A stretch of DNA of 64,000 nt from contig DATKAB010000045.1 of the NCBI GenBank assembly GCA_035498555.1, forward strand, positions 27,422 to 91,421, given 5' to 3'. The notes under the pieces are model-generated. The model had not been told where the DNA came from and did no database searches. It worked only from the letters and a program-made list of their open reading frames with translations. Positions 7,372-16,681 of the stretch are shown in pieces (position 1 is the stretch's first letter; every line of letters starts with the position of its first letter). The stretch comes from Candidatus Sulfotelmatobacter sp. (GTDB lineage Bacteria > Eisenbacteria > RBG-16-71-46). Made by a program: the position numbers and the translations under genes.

Positions 7372-8327
7372 GGCGAAGCCGCAGAGCCGCGTGGCGGTGG
7401 TGGCCGGCGCTGATCGCCATGGTCGCGCTGGTCATTCCGGCTCGAGCCGAGGAGTACATCCTCGGTCCGGAGGACGTGGTGCAGGTTTCGGTCTGGCTCC
7501 ATCCGGAGCTCGACAAGACCCTGCCGGTGGGCGCCGATGGCAACATCACCTTCGCCCCGATCGGCCAGGTGAAGGCGGGTGGGCTGACCGCCAAGCAGCT
7601 GGGAGACCGGCTGGCGGACCGCCTCTCGAGCTACCTGCGCCAGACCACCACCTGCACGGTGACCATCACCCAGTTCCTGAGCCGCAGCGTGTACGTGGTG
7701 GGGGCGGTCAACCGACCGGGCCGCTATGGATTCGAGACCATGCCCGGGCTGGTGGACCTGCTCAGCCAGGCGGGCGGGGCGGTCGCCGGAGCGGATCTTT
7801 CGCGGGTGCAGATCCTCCGCCGCGAGGGCGAGTCCCGTCGCGTCATCAACGCGGACGTGGCCACCGCGCTGCAGAGCGGGATCGGGACCGACCTTCCGGA
7901 GCTGAAGCCCGGCGACACGGTGGTGGTCAACACCTCGGGCGGGGGCGCCTACTCGGGCGGCCCGGGCGACGCGATCTCGATCATGGGCGAGGTGATGAAG
8001 CCCGGACTCTATCCGGCCGGCTCGGGCCTCGATCTGTGGGTGCTGATGGCGCAGGCGGGCGGATTCACTCCCAACGCCAATCTGAAGAAGGTCCGCATCA
8101 TCACCCAGGCCGACCAGGGCTCCCAGGTGAGGGTGTACGATCTCGACACCGCGGCGTGGATTTCGGGCGGGAAACCGGTGCTGGTCAAGCCCGGCGAGGT
8201 CGTGTTCGTGACCTCCAGGCACACCAATCCGATCTGGGCGGCGTTCGTCACCATTCTCCCGATCACGCTCAACATCCTCAACGTCGCGCTGGCCGTCGAG
8301 CTGCTGAACGGAAACGTGCATCGATGA
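7368..8327 (+). CDS. Wza-like outer-membrane polysaccharide export protein (SLBB domains)
   Basis: At 319 residues it starts with a signal peptide (WWPALIAMVALVIPARA) and then a poly-export domain that opens with the typical EYILGPEDVVQVSVW. Two SLBB-type ligand domains follow (VYVVGAVNRPGRYGFE near residue 105; ISIMGEVMKPGLYPAG near residue 203). A hydrophobic C-terminal helix (TILPITLNILNVALAVELL) may cross the outer membrane, as in Wza. Wza-type proteins form the outer-membrane channel for capsule or exopolysaccharide. The signal peptide has no clear lipobox cysteine, unlike classical Wza. The ATG overlaps the upstream stop (ATGA), and the gene itself overlaps the co-polymerase/kinase gene by 4 bases. 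Confidence 0.9.
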   Translation: MRRSRRAAWRWWPALIAMVALVIPARAEEYILGPEDVVQVSVWLHPELDKTLPVGADGNITFAPIGQVKAGGLTAKQLGDRLADRLSSYLRQTTTCTVTITQFLSRSVYVVGAVNRPGRYGFETMPGLVDLLSQAGGAVAGADLSRVQILRREGESRRVINADVATALQSGIGTDLPELKPGDTVVVNTSGGGAYSGGPGDAISIMGEVMKPGLYPAGSGLDLWVLMAQAGGFTPNANLKKVRIITQADQGSQVRVYDLDTAAWISGGKPVLVKPGEVVFVTSRHTNPIWAAFVTILPITLNILNVALAVELLNGNVHR

Positions 8328-10579
8328 CGAACGAAGCCGCACCCGCCTCGAGATCGAGCTTTGACTACCACGAGCTGCTGCGAGTGGCGTCGCGCCGCCG
8401 CTGGCTGCTGGTCATTCCGTGGGTCGCGGCGCTCGGTCTCGGAATCGCCGCGGCCTTCCTGCTCAAACCCGTGTACTTCAGCTCGACCACCATGCTGCTC
8501 GAGAAGGCGACCCAGCTGTCGGGGCCGCTCGGCGGCATGGTCGGGGGCGGCGACAATTCCGACCAGCAGGCCGAGGTGATGCGTGACGAGGTGCAGAGCA
8601 GCCTGTTCCTGCGCAGCGTCATCACCGCCGCCGGCCTGAAGAGCGATCCGGCGACGAGAGCGTGGGCGCTCAAACAGGGTGGACACATTCCCGGCGCCTC
8701 GGAGGACGAATCGATCGAATCGTTCCTGATCGATTACCTGCGGGAAGCCATCACCATTCGCCGCCAGCGTGGGAACATCTTCGTCGTGACGGTCGGTGAC
8801 TACAGCGCCCCGCGCGCCCGCAAGCTGGCCGAGGGAGTCGCCGATCAGTTCGTGCTGTCCTCCAAGGCGGCGCAGCTCGAGGCGGTGCGCGCCACTCAGG
8901 AGTTCAGCGTCGAGCAGCAGCAGATCTATCGTCGGCGGCTCGACGAGGCCGAGTCGAAGCTCGAGGCCGCGCGTCGCGCGAACGTGGCCACCACGCTCAC
9001 CGGCGGCGTCGTCACGGCATCGAATCTCCAGCTCGCCCGCTCGCTGCTCGACCAGGCCAATTCCGAGGTCGATGAGCAGAAGCAGCTGGCCGCGCGCCTG
9101 AAGGGGCAGTTCCCGAGCGAGATTCGGGAGAACGACCCGGCCCAGCTCTCGAGCGCCAATGCCACGCGGCTGGTCGCGCAGATCGCCTCACTCGAGAGGC
9201 AGCTGGCGACGGTGCAGCTCGGCCCCACCTCGGACGGCGGCGCCTCGGCGCGGCTCGACATCAGCCGCAAGGTCGCCGAGCTCGAGACCGAGCTCACCAA
9301 CAACGCCGCGCGCGCGCTGCCCACGCTCGGGCCGGACTCGCGCGATCTGCTGGTCCGTTATCGCCTCGCCCAGGGCGACGTCGAGGCGCGACAGTCGCGT
9401 CGCGACTTTCTGAAGGACGAGATCGACACCTACGAGAAACGCACGGTCTCTGGACCCGATCAGGACCTGGCGATCGCGCACCTGCAGGAGGAGGCCGACA
9501 ACGCGCGCGCGCTCTACAACTCGTTCCTGCAGCAGTCGGCGGCGGCGCAGATCTCGGAGGCGTTCCAGAACGCCAAGGTCAGCGGCCATTTCGAGGTGCT
9601 GGAGCCGGCCAACCTGCCGCGCACTCCGGGCAAGCCGAATCGTCCGGTACTGATCCTCCTCTCGTTCCTGGTCGGCGGCCTGATCGGCGTGGGCTCGATC
9701 CTGTTCGTCGAGCAGCACGACCAGTCCATGAAGAACGCCGAGGAAGTGGAGAGCCTGCTGGGTCTGCCGGTGGTGGGCGCGATCCCCCGGGTCGAGGAGC
9801 TGCAGCGCTCCTCGCGGCGTTCGCGCGGCACTCCGGCGACGCCCGGCGTCGCTCCGGCCACGCCGGCGCGCGATCGCGGATTGCTGCATCGTCTCAAGGT
9901 CGAGAGTCCACTCGGCCTGGAGTTCCGCCGCATCTATCTCAATCTGGCGCGCACGCGCGGCCGATCGCTGCCGCGCACCATCGCGGTGACCAGCGCGACG
10001 CGCGGCGAGGGCAAGACCACCAGCACGGCGTGCCTGGCGCTGACTCTGGCCCGCGAGCTGCGCGAGAAGATCCTGCTCGTGGACTTCGATCTGCGGAGCC
10101 CCTCGCTCCATCGCGCTCTCGGCCTGCCGGGCGCGAGCTGGGGGCTGGCGCAGATGCTCCAGCATCGGAATTTCGACGAGCGATTCATCCGCGCCACCGT
10201 GCAGCCGGGGCTCGACTTCCTCCCGGCCGGACGTAGCGAGCGGCCGGCCTCGGAGCTGATCGACACCGCCAGCGTCGAATGGTTCCTCGAGGAGGCGAGC
10301 TCGCGCTATCCGCTGGTGCTGATCGACGCGGCGCCGAATCTCGCCGTGCCCGACGCGCTGATCCTCGGCCGCGCGGTGGAAGGCGTGCTGTACGTGATCA
10401 AGGCCGGCAGCACGGTGCGCAAGGCGGCCGAGTACGGTGTCAAGGTTCAGCGCGAGGCGCGGGAAAACCTGCTCGGCGTCCTGCTCAACGACGTGGGCGA
10501 GATCCTGCCGCAGTACTACGGCTATCGCGCCAACACCTACGGGTATTCCTCCGAGGCCGCGGGCGGCGGAGATCACTAG
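8324..10579 (+). CDS. Wzz-type chain-length determinant fused to BY-type tyrosine kinase (Wzc-like)
   Basis: At 751 residues it is a polysaccharide co-polymerase with its own tyrosine kinase. A Wzz domain starts with a membrane helix at about residues 27-46. A long coiled-coil-rich periplasmic region follows (AQLEAVRATQEFSVEQQQIY), and a second helix lies at about 441-462. The cytoplasmic kinase has Walker A SATRGEGKTT near 555, Walker A' ILLVDFDLRSPS near 583, and a tyrosine cluster YYGYRANTYGY near 730 that should be autophosphorylated. In the family, cycles of phosphorylation control polymer length and export. The start ATG at 8324 overlaps the wza stop; a longer upstream frame is a shadow of wza. 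Confidence 0.92.
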   Translation: MTNEAAPASRSSFDYHELLRVASRRRWLLVIPWVAALGLGIAAAFLLKPVYFSSTTMLLEKATQLSGPLGGMVGGGDNSDQQAEVMRDEVQSSLFLRSVITAAGLKSDPATRAWALKQGGHIPGASEDESIESFLIDYLREAITIRRQRGNIFVVTVGDYSAPRARKLAEGVADQFVLSSKAAQLEAVRATQEFSVEQQQIYRRRLDEAESKLEAARRANVATTLTGGVVTASNLQLARSLLDQANSEVDEQKQLAARLKGQFPSEIRENDPAQLSSANATRLVAQIASLERQLATVQLGPTSDGGASARLDISRKVAELETELTNNAARALPTLGPDSRDLLVRYRLAQGDVEARQSRRDFLKDEIDTYEKRTVSGPDQDLAIAHLQEEADNARALYNSFLQQSAAAQISEAFQNAKVSGHFEVLEPANLPRTPGKPNRPVLILLSFLVGGLIGVGSILFVEQHDQSMKNAEEVESLLGLPVVGAIPRVEELQRSSRRSRGTPATPGVAPATPARDRGLLHRLKVESPLGLEFRRIYLNLARTRGRSLPRTIAVTSATRGEGKTTSTACLALTLARELREKILLVDFDLRSPSLHRALGLPGASWGLAQMLQHRNFDERFIRATVQPGLDFLPAGRSERPASELIDTASVEWFLEEASSRYPLVLIDAAPNLAVPDALILGRAVEGVLYVIKAGSTVRKAAEYGVKVQREARENLLGVLLNDVGEILPQYYGYRANTYGYSSEAAGGGDH

Positions 10580-10658
10580 GCGGCGGGCCCGCCCGCCGGT
10601 CCCGAGCGCGGGCGTGGCGCTTTCAGGCAGAGACTAGTCGCTTCGGAGGATCCGCGAC

Positions 10659-12239
10659 GTGCGAAGCATCCGCGTCCTGCGAAACGTCGTCACCAACTAC
10701 CTGCGCCTGCTCCTCGGCGGCCTGATGGGCTTCCTCATCACGCCGGTGATGGTGCATCTGCTGGGCGATCGCGACTACGGGCTGTGGATCACGGTCTTCT
10801 CGTTCACGGGCTACTTCGGCCTGATCGATCAGGGCATCCGGCCGTCGCTGGTGCGCTACGTCTCGCGCGACCACGCCCGCGGCGACCGCGAGGCGTTGGA
10901 GCGGACCATCAGCAGCGCGCTCGGGCTGTTCTCGATCGCCGGCGTGCTGACGCTGCTGGTCACGGTGGTGGTGGCGAGCGAGTTCCACCGCTGGTTCTCG
11001 GTGAGCGCGATCCCGGGGCGAGAGCTGTTCGAGGTCGTGATGATCGCCGGGGGATCGGTGGCACTCGGATTCCCGCTCGGCGTGTTCGGCGCCGTGCTTT
11101 CAGGGCTTCAGCGCTATGACCTCGGCAACGCGATCGGCATGGGCATCGCGGTCCTGCGCGCGCTGGTGTTCGTCACGGTGCTGCGCATGGGCGGCGGCCT
11201 GGTGCAGCTGGCATGGGCGTCGCTGATCATGAACCTGCTGGGTCACGCGCTCTCGATGGCGCTGGCGCTCCGGCTGCTGCCCGGTCTTCATCTGGGCCCG
11301 AGCCGGGTGGACCGCGCGACCTTGCGCGTGATCGGCGCCTACAGCGGGGTGGCGTTCGTCGGCGCGCTGGCCTCGAGCATCGCCTTCCAGACCGACGCGC
11401 TGGTGATCACCGCCTTCCTCAGCGCCGCGGCGGTGACGCCGTTCGCGCTCGCTGCCGGCCTGGTCGAGAACGTGCGCTCGATGGTCTACTCGGCCACGTT
11501 CGTGCTGTCGCCCACCGCCAGCGAGATGGAGACCCGCGGGGAGACTACCCAGCTCCACGCCATGCTGCTCGCCGGCGCCAAGTACTCGGTGCTGCTGAGC
11601 TGGCCGGTGCTGTTCGGACTCCTGATCTTCGGCGAGAACTTCCTGGTCACCTGGGTGGGGCCGAAGTACGCCACCGCGCATTCCTGGCTGCGATTGTTCA
11701 CCGCGCACGGCCCGCAGGCCTCGGCCGGGCAGGTCCTGGCGATCCTGACGCTGCCGACGCTGCTGTCGCTGCCGCAATCCACGGCTTCGGCGTTGCTGTT
11801 CGGGGTGAGCCGGCACCATGGCGTGGTGGCGCTCTCGCTCGCCAACGCGCTCGTCAACCTCGGGCTGTCGCTGTGGTGGGTGCATCCCTGGGGCCTGGCC
11901 GGCGTCGCGCTCGGGACGGCGGTGCCGCTCGCGCTGCTCTCGGGAGTCGCGACCGCGGTGTACGCGTGCCGCGAGCTGGGACTCTCGGTGGCACGCTACC
12001 TCTGGGAGGGCATGGGGCGAGCCGGGATCGCGAGCCTCGCGTTCCTCCTGCCGGCCGCCGCGGTCAACGCGCTGTGGCATCCGATGGGGTGGATTCCTCT
12101 CGCGCTGTCGGGCGGAGGCTGCTGGCTGGTGTTCGCGGCGTGCGCCTGGTGGGGGGTGGTGGATCCGCCCGAACGTGCGCGCTGGGGGCGCATGCTCTCG
12201 GGTCTGATCGGACGGGCGCCGGTGGCGGGAGGCGCATGA
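10659..12239 (+). CDS. Lipid-linked oligosaccharide flippase (Wzx/MATE-type)
   Basis: At 526 residues it is almost entirely hydrophobic, with about 12-14 predicted membrane helices. The first segments (NYLRLLLGGLMGFLITPVMV, GDRDYGLWITVFSFTGYFGL) are typical of the polysaccharide biosynthesis (Wzx) family. It would flip undecaprenyl-linked repeat units across the inner membrane for assembly outside. The start is GTG at 10659, supported by GGAGGA 9 bases upstream. The 79-base gap before it is one of the few in the operon. It overlaps the next glycosyltransferase by 4 bases. Confidence 0.88.
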   Translation: MRSIRVLRNVVTNYLRLLLGGLMGFLITPVMVHLLGDRDYGLWITVFSFTGYFGLIDQGIRPSLVRYVSRDHARGDREALERTISSALGLFSIAGVLTLLVTVVVASEFHRWFSVSAIPGRELFEVVMIAGGSVALGFPLGVFGAVLSGLQRYDLGNAIGMGIAVLRALVFVTVLRMGGGLVQLAWASLIMNLLGHALSMALALRLLPGLHLGPSRVDRATLRVIGAYSGVAFVGALASSIAFQTDALVITAFLSAAAVTPFALAAGLVENVRSMVYSATFVLSPTASEMETRGETTQLHAMLLAGAKYSVLLSWPVLFGLLIFGENFLVTWVGPKYATAHSWLRLFTAHGPQASAGQVLAILTLPTLLSLPQSTASALLFGVSRHHGVVALSLANALVNLGLSLWWVHPWGLAGVALGTAVPLALLSGVATAVYACRELGLSVARYLWEGMGRAGIASLAFLLPAAAVNALWHPMGWIPLALSGGGCWLVFAACAWWGVVDPPERARWGRMLSGLIGRAPVAGGA

Positions 12240-13228
12240 TGCGGGTCAGTGTGCTGCTCAGCGCCTGGAACGCCGAATGGTGCATCGAGCGTTCGCTCGA
12301 CAGCGTATTCGCGCAGACGCGCGCCGCCGACGAAGTGGTGGTGGCCGACGACGGCTCCGAGGACGGCACCGTCGCATTGATCGAGCGCCGTTATGGCACG
12401 CGCGTGCGTGTACTGAGACTCCCGCATCGCGGGCTGACCCCCAGCCGCCGTGCTTCGTTCGAGGCCGCGACCGGCGACTGGCTGGCCGTGCTCGACGCCG
12501 ACGACTGGTGGGAGCCCGCGAAGCTCGCGCGACAGGTGGCGTTCCTGGAGGCCCACCCGGAGCTCCGCTGGTGCGGGACCGACGGCGTCTACGTCTCGGC
12601 CGAAGGCGTGATCCGCGACTCGTGGTTCTCGGACTATTTCCATCCGGTGCACGAGCTGCACGGCGATCTGCTGCCGCTGCTGATCGAGCGCTGTTTTCCG
12701 CTGGTGAGCAGCATGCTGATCGAGCGGGAGGCCTACGCGGCGTCGGGTGGGTACGATCTCGCGATTCCCTATTCGCAGGACTACGCGCTGTGGCTCAAGC
12801 TGGCCTCGCGCCATCCGGGGGGCATGCTGGCGGAGCCGCTGATCCACTACTGGTCGAGTGCCGGTCAACTCTCGCGGCGGCTCGAGCCCCGTTATCGCGA
12901 CGATCTCGCGCTGATGCGGCGCGTGGCGAACGGCGAGTTCCGGCGCGATCCCGGGCTGCAGCGGCGGGGCGCCGAACGCGCCGCGGCGATCGCGTTCGAC
13001 CTCGCCATCGTCTGCCTGCGTGATGGGCGCGTGGACGAGGCTCGCGCGCTGCTCGCCGACGCGCGCCGCCACGGTCCGTTGCGGCGGCGGGTGCTGGCGT
13101 GGGGTGGCAGCCTCGCGCCTCGAGCCGCGCTCCGGCCGCTGATGCGATCGGGGCTGCTCAAGCGCGCGGTGGGAGGGGCGCGTGCCGGCTCGCCCCGCAT
13201 CGCCAACTCGCCCGAGGCGGCGCCGTGA
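12236..13228 (+). CDS. Family 2 glycosyltransferase
   Basis: At 330 residues, the N-terminal 230 form a GT-A domain. It opens with VSVLLSAWNAEWCIERSLDS, and has VVADDGSEDGT for the nucleotide and WLAVLDADDWWEP with the metal-binding DxD. The last 100 residues are helical and not part of the core. It should transfer a sugar from a nucleotide sugar to the lipid-linked unit at the inner face of the membrane; donor and acceptor cannot be read. Two ATGs in a row (12236 and 12239) both overlap the flippase stop. It resembles the next gene in both halves, which suggests a tandem duplication. Confidence 0.88.
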   Translation: MMRVSVLLSAWNAEWCIERSLDSVFAQTRAADEVVVADDGSEDGTVALIERRYGTRVRVLRLPHRGLTPSRRASFEAATGDWLAVLDADDWWEPAKLARQVAFLEAHPELRWCGTDGVYVSAEGVIRDSWFSDYFHPVHELHGDLLPLLIERCFPLVSSMLIEREAYAASGGYDLAIPYSQDYALWLKLASRHPGGMLAEPLIHYWSSAGQLSRRLEPRYRDDLALMRRVANGEFRRDPGLQRRGAERAAAIAFDLAIVCLRDGRVDEARALLADARRHGPLRRRVLAWGGSLAPRAALRPLMRSGLLKRAVGGARAGSPRIANSPEAAP

Positions 13229-14238
13229 GCGCGCCGCTCGAATTCGCGGTGGCGATTCCGGCGCACGACGGGCTGCCGGACGTGCTCGAGGCGGTCGAAT
13301 CCGCGCTGGCGCAGAAGCTCCCGCCGCGCGAGATCGTGGTGATCGACGACGCCTCGAGCGACGGCACCGGCGCGGCGATCGAGGCACGCTTCGGTTCGCG
13401 CGTGCGCGTGGCGCGGCGCGAGCTGGGAAGCGCGGCTGCCGCCCGCAATGCCGCCTGGCGCGAAAGTCGGGCGCCATGGGTCGCGTTCCTCGACGCCGAC
13501 GACCTCTGGTATCCGGACAAGCTCGCGGTTGCCGCCGAACACCTGGGCGCCGTGCCCGAAGCCGCCTGGTTTTTCAGCGACGGCGCGTTCCGCACGCTCG
13601 AGGGGGCGTTGCATCCTTCCTGGCTCTCGATGTGGGCGGATCTCGAGGACGACTACGTCGGACGACCGGTCGCCGCGCTGATCGAGGTGAACTTCATCCT
13701 CACCTCGTCGGTGGTGGTGAAGCGCGAGCTGCTCGAGGCCACCGGCGGGTTCGACACGCACCTGAGCCACGCCGAGGACCTCGATCTCTGGATTCGCCTT
13801 GCGCGGCGTGCGACGGTCGCGGCCAGCGCTCGCTCGCTGGTGCGCTACCAGCATCGCGCTGGCGGGCTGACGCGCCAGCTCGGCGCCCGACTGATGGGAG
13901 ACGTCACCCTGTTCTCGCGCCTTGCGGAAGACCGCGAGCTCGCACCCGGGCTGCGCCGGCGCGCGCGCCATCGCGCGGCGCTCGCGCGCTACAAGCTGGC
14001 GGTGGCGGCCCTGCGCGAAGGCCAGCCGGCCGCGGCGCGCGGCCATCTTTCCGGCGCGTGGCTGTTCCCCGAGCGGGCGCTGCCGGTGTCGCTGCTGGCC
14101 ATGGCCAGCCTGCTTCCGCCGTCGCTGCTGGGTCGGCTCAGACGACAGACCTGGGCGACGCGCCCGGTGGTGGCTCCCATGGGCCGGCAGCGACGCGTGG
14201 CTCTGCGCAGCGCGGCCGCGGAAGGGGTGAAGTCGTGA
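13225..14238 (+). CDS. Family 2 glycosyltransferase (tandem copy)
   Basis: At 337 residues it has the same layout as the gene before it. The GT-A domain holds FAVAIPAHDGLPDVLEAVE, IVVIDDASSDGT and WVAFLDADDLWYPDKLA, with the DxD. LSHAEDLDLWIRLA is the usual acceptor-side ED motif, and the C-terminal region is helical. The GTG at 13225 overlaps the previous stop (GTGA). A longer in-frame ORF from 13099 overlaps the upstream gene and is not needed. The sugar specificity is unknown. Confidence 0.88.
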   Translation: MSAPLEFAVAIPAHDGLPDVLEAVESALAQKLPPREIVVIDDASSDGTGAAIEARFGSRVRVARRELGSAAAARNAAWRESRAPWVAFLDADDLWYPDKLAVAAEHLGAVPEAAWFFSDGAFRTLEGALHPSWLSMWADLEDDYVGRPVAALIEVNFILTSSVVVKRELLEATGGFDTHLSHAEDLDLWIRLARRATVAASARSLVRYQHRAGGLTRQLGARLMGDVTLFSRLAEDRELAPGLRRRARHRAALARYKLAVAALREGQPAAARGHLSGAWLFPERALPVSLLAMASLLPPSLLGRLRRQTWATRPVVAPMGRQRRVALRSAAAEGVKS

Positions 14239-15674
14239 GTGTCGAGCCTCGCGGGCGCCCGATCACGACCATCGAGCAGGCGCGCACCGACGCGCAGCGT
14301 CAGGCGCGCAGCTTCTCGAGCGTGATCGTGCTGATGGTGGGGATTGCGCTGGCGGTGCTGGTGGTCGGGGCCTACGTGTTCCTCGACTACCACCTGCAGC
14401 AGGATCCTCATCGGCTGGTGAAGCTCACGGTCGGCGGCTCGCTGCTGGCGTCCATTCTGCTGGTGCCGCACGTCGGGCTGTTCACCGTGCCGCTGCTCAC
14501 CCCGTTCATCCTCTGGCTGCCGAAGATGCCGATTCCGGGCGTGAACACGCTCAACATCCTGATGGTCTCGGTGTTCTTCAGCTTCACCCTGCCCCGGGTG
14601 CTCCAGCACCAGCCGGTGTTCCGCAACGGCGCGGTCGGCTGGTGCCTGCTCGGCATCCTCGGGCTCGCCGGCATTTCCATCTTCCGCGGCGAGGCCTATC
14701 CCACGGGGTACGAGTACGACGCCGGCAAGGCCGGCATCGAGCTGTTTCGAACCGCGATGTGCTTCAGCGTGTTCTTCATCGCACTCGCCATGATCCGCGG
14801 TGATCGTCAGCGTCGATTGATGACCTGGGCGGTGGTGCTCGGCCTGATGGCCGAGGCGCTGATGACCATCAAGATGGGCCGCAACTTCCGCGGCCGTGCC
14901 AGCGGCTCGATCTCCCAGCCCAATGATCTGGGGGCGTTTCTGGCGATGTTCACGGCCTTCGCGGCCGCGGCGTTCTTCGGCTTCCGGCGGTGGTGGGCGA
15001 GGGGCATCGTGGCGCTGGCGGTGCTGTCCGGCTGCGCGGCCGAAGTGCTCACGGTGTCGCGCGGCGGCATCCTCGCGCTGGGGCTGGCGCTCGGCTACGT
15101 GGCGCTGCGGTCGTCGAGGGTGCTGAGCGTGCTGCTGCTGGTCGCGGTGATCAGCAGCCCGGCCTGGGCGCCCGACTTCCTCAAGGAGCGCGTGGTGGGA
15201 ACGCGAGTGCAGAGCGAGGACTCGGACGAAGCCGAGCTGGAGAATTCGTCCGCCGAGCGCGTGGCGACCTGGAAGGCGATCGGCGACCTGCTCGCCGACC
15301 ACCCGATCGAAGGCGTGGGATTCACCGGATTGAACAACGTGCTGGCCATGATCAGCACCACTCAGGCACTCGACATCAAGGACTCGGCCCACAACAGCTA
15401 CCTGCGCTTCCTCGGCGAGATGGGAATCGGCGGCCTCGCGCTGTTCCTGTGGACATTGTGGACCTGCTGGTCGCTGGGCGCGACCGGCATGCGGGTGGCC
15501 GGGGACCATTTCAGTCGCCAGCTCGCGCTTGGCCTGTGCGGCGCGACGCTGGCCATGGCGGTCTCCTGCATGTTCGGCGACCGATTCTTTCCGGTCACGC
15601 TGGGCGGCAATTTCTGGGTGGCCGCTGCGCTGGTGACCGACGTCGTGGACGAGGCGAAGAAGAGGCCGGCATGA
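14235..15674 (+). CDS. O-antigen ligase/polymerase-type membrane protein (Wzy/WaaL superfamily)
   Basis: At 479 residues it has roughly 11-12 membrane helices and one large periplasmic loop in the second half. The loop holds VLTVSRGGILALGLALGY and the typical SAHNSYLRFLGEMGIGG, where the His-Asn pair marks the O-antigen-ligase/Wzy family. In a Wza-Wzc-Wzx operon it most likely polymerises repeat units in the periplasm (Wzy role); a ligase role is the alternative. The GTG at 14235 overlaps the previous stop, and the gene overlaps the deacetylase by 4 bases. Confidence 0.85.
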   Translation: MSVEPRGRPITTIEQARTDAQRQARSFSSVIVLMVGIALAVLVVGAYVFLDYHLQQDPHRLVKLTVGGSLLASILLVPHVGLFTVPLLTPFILWLPKMPIPGVNTLNILMVSVFFSFTLPRVLQHQPVFRNGAVGWCLLGILGLAGISIFRGEAYPTGYEYDAGKAGIELFRTAMCFSVFFIALAMIRGDRQRRLMTWAVVLGLMAEALMTIKMGRNFRGRASGSISQPNDLGAFLAMFTAFAAAAFFGFRRWWARGIVALAVLSGCAAEVLTVSRGGILALGLALGYVALRSSRVLSVLLLVAVISSPAWAPDFLKERVVGTRVQSEDSDEAELENSSAERVATWKAIGDLLADHPIEGVGFTGLNNVLAMISTTQALDIKDSAHNSYLRFLGEMGIGGLALFLWTLWTCWSLGATGMRVAGDHFSRQLALGLCGATLAMAVSCMFGDRFFPVTLGGNFWVAAALVTDVVDEAKKRPA

Positions 15675-16681
15675 GCGGGCGGTTGCTACGCTGGCTTCTG
15701 AGCCTGTGGCCGCGCTCATCGCGGAGCGTGCCGAGGTTGACGATCGTGCGCCATCACCGCGTATACGACGACCATGAGCGGCCACTCTACCGGTTGGGGG
15801 TGAGCGCCTCGGTTCTCGAGTCACAGCTGCGCGCGCTGTCGGTTGCCGGCCTCGCGCCGCTCACGGTGAGCGAGGGCCTCGCGCGGCTCGCCGAGTCGCG
15901 CACCGGCCACTGGGTGGCGATGAGCTTCGACGACGGTTACGCCGATAACGTGTCGCGGGCGCTTCCGCTGCTGAAGGCCGCGGGAGCGCGAGCCACCTTC
16001 TATCTCACCGCGGGATGGATCGACGCTCGCCGGCCCGCCTGGTGGGACGAACTGGCGTACGCGCTCGAGCACGCGCGGGTTCCCGAGTGTCGCTGGACGT
16101 CCGATCAGGGGCGGGTCGTGTCGCTGCGGCTCGCGACTCCGCGGGACCGCGCCGATTCGTTGAGGAAGCTCTTGCCCGAAATGAGAGTGCCGACCGAGGC
16201 TCGCGCCCGATCACTCGAGCGCCTGCGCGAAGCCACGGCCGCCGCCGGCGAAGCGCCCTGCGAGTTCGCCGACTGGAGCGAGGCCGCGCGGCTGCTCGAA
16301 GCCGGCATGGAGATCGGCGCCCACACGCTCACCCATCCCCATCTGAGTCTGCTCGATCCGGCCGGGCAGCGACGCGAGATCGAGGGCTCGATCCGCCTGA
16401 TCGAATCGCGGCTCGGAAGCCCGCCGACCGGATTCGCATACCCGGGCGGCGATCTCGACGAGCGCTCGGTCGCGATCGTCCGCGACGCGCGGCTGGCACA
16501 CGCGGTCACGACCTCGCGCGGCGACGTCACCCCGGGCGCGGATCGGCTGCGGCTCCCGCGCCGCGGGCTGTCGGAGGGCGCCTGCCTCGGACCCACCGGC
16601 GTCTTTTCGACGCGTCTCACGCTCGCCGAGGTGCGCGGGGCCTTTGACGGGCTGCGCTCTCGCGTGGAGGCTGCGGCATGA
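15671..16681 (+). CDS. Polysaccharide deacetylase (NodB/CE4 family)
   Basis: At 336 residues it has the NodB core: motif 1 VAMSFDDGYADN with the two aspartates, motif 2 GAHTLTHPHLSL (H-x-x-x-H zinc ligands), and FAYPGGDLDERS further on. CE4 enzymes remove N- or O-acetyl groups from sugars. There is no clear signal peptide; the arginine-rich N-terminus with a short hydrophobic part (LLRWLLSLW) could be a weak anchor. Many exosortase-linked polysaccharide clusters carry such a deacetylase. The start ATG at 15671 overlaps the polymerase stop. Confidence 0.88.
   Translation: MSGRLLRWLLSLWPRSSRSVPRLTIVRHHRVYDDHERPLYRLGVSASVLESQLRALSVAGLAPLTVSEGLARLAESRTGHWVAMSFDDGYADNVSRALPLLKAAGARATFYLTAGWIDARRPAWWDELAYALEHARVPECRWTSDQGRVVSLRLATPRDRADSLRKLLPEMRVPTEARARSLERLREATAAAGEAPCEFADWSEAARLLEAGMEIGAHTLTHPHLSLLDPAGQRREIEGSIRLIESRLGSPPTGFAYPGGDLDERSVAIVRDARLAHAVTTSRGDVTPGADRLRLPRRGLSEGACLGPTGVFSTRLTLAEVRGAFDGLRSRVEAAA

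Noticed and set aside
13989..15824. 611-codon open frame on the minus strand opposite the O-antigen ligase gene
   Set aside because: It is rich in His, Arg and Gln without any fold or membrane helix; the plus-strand protein is a typical membrane polymerase.
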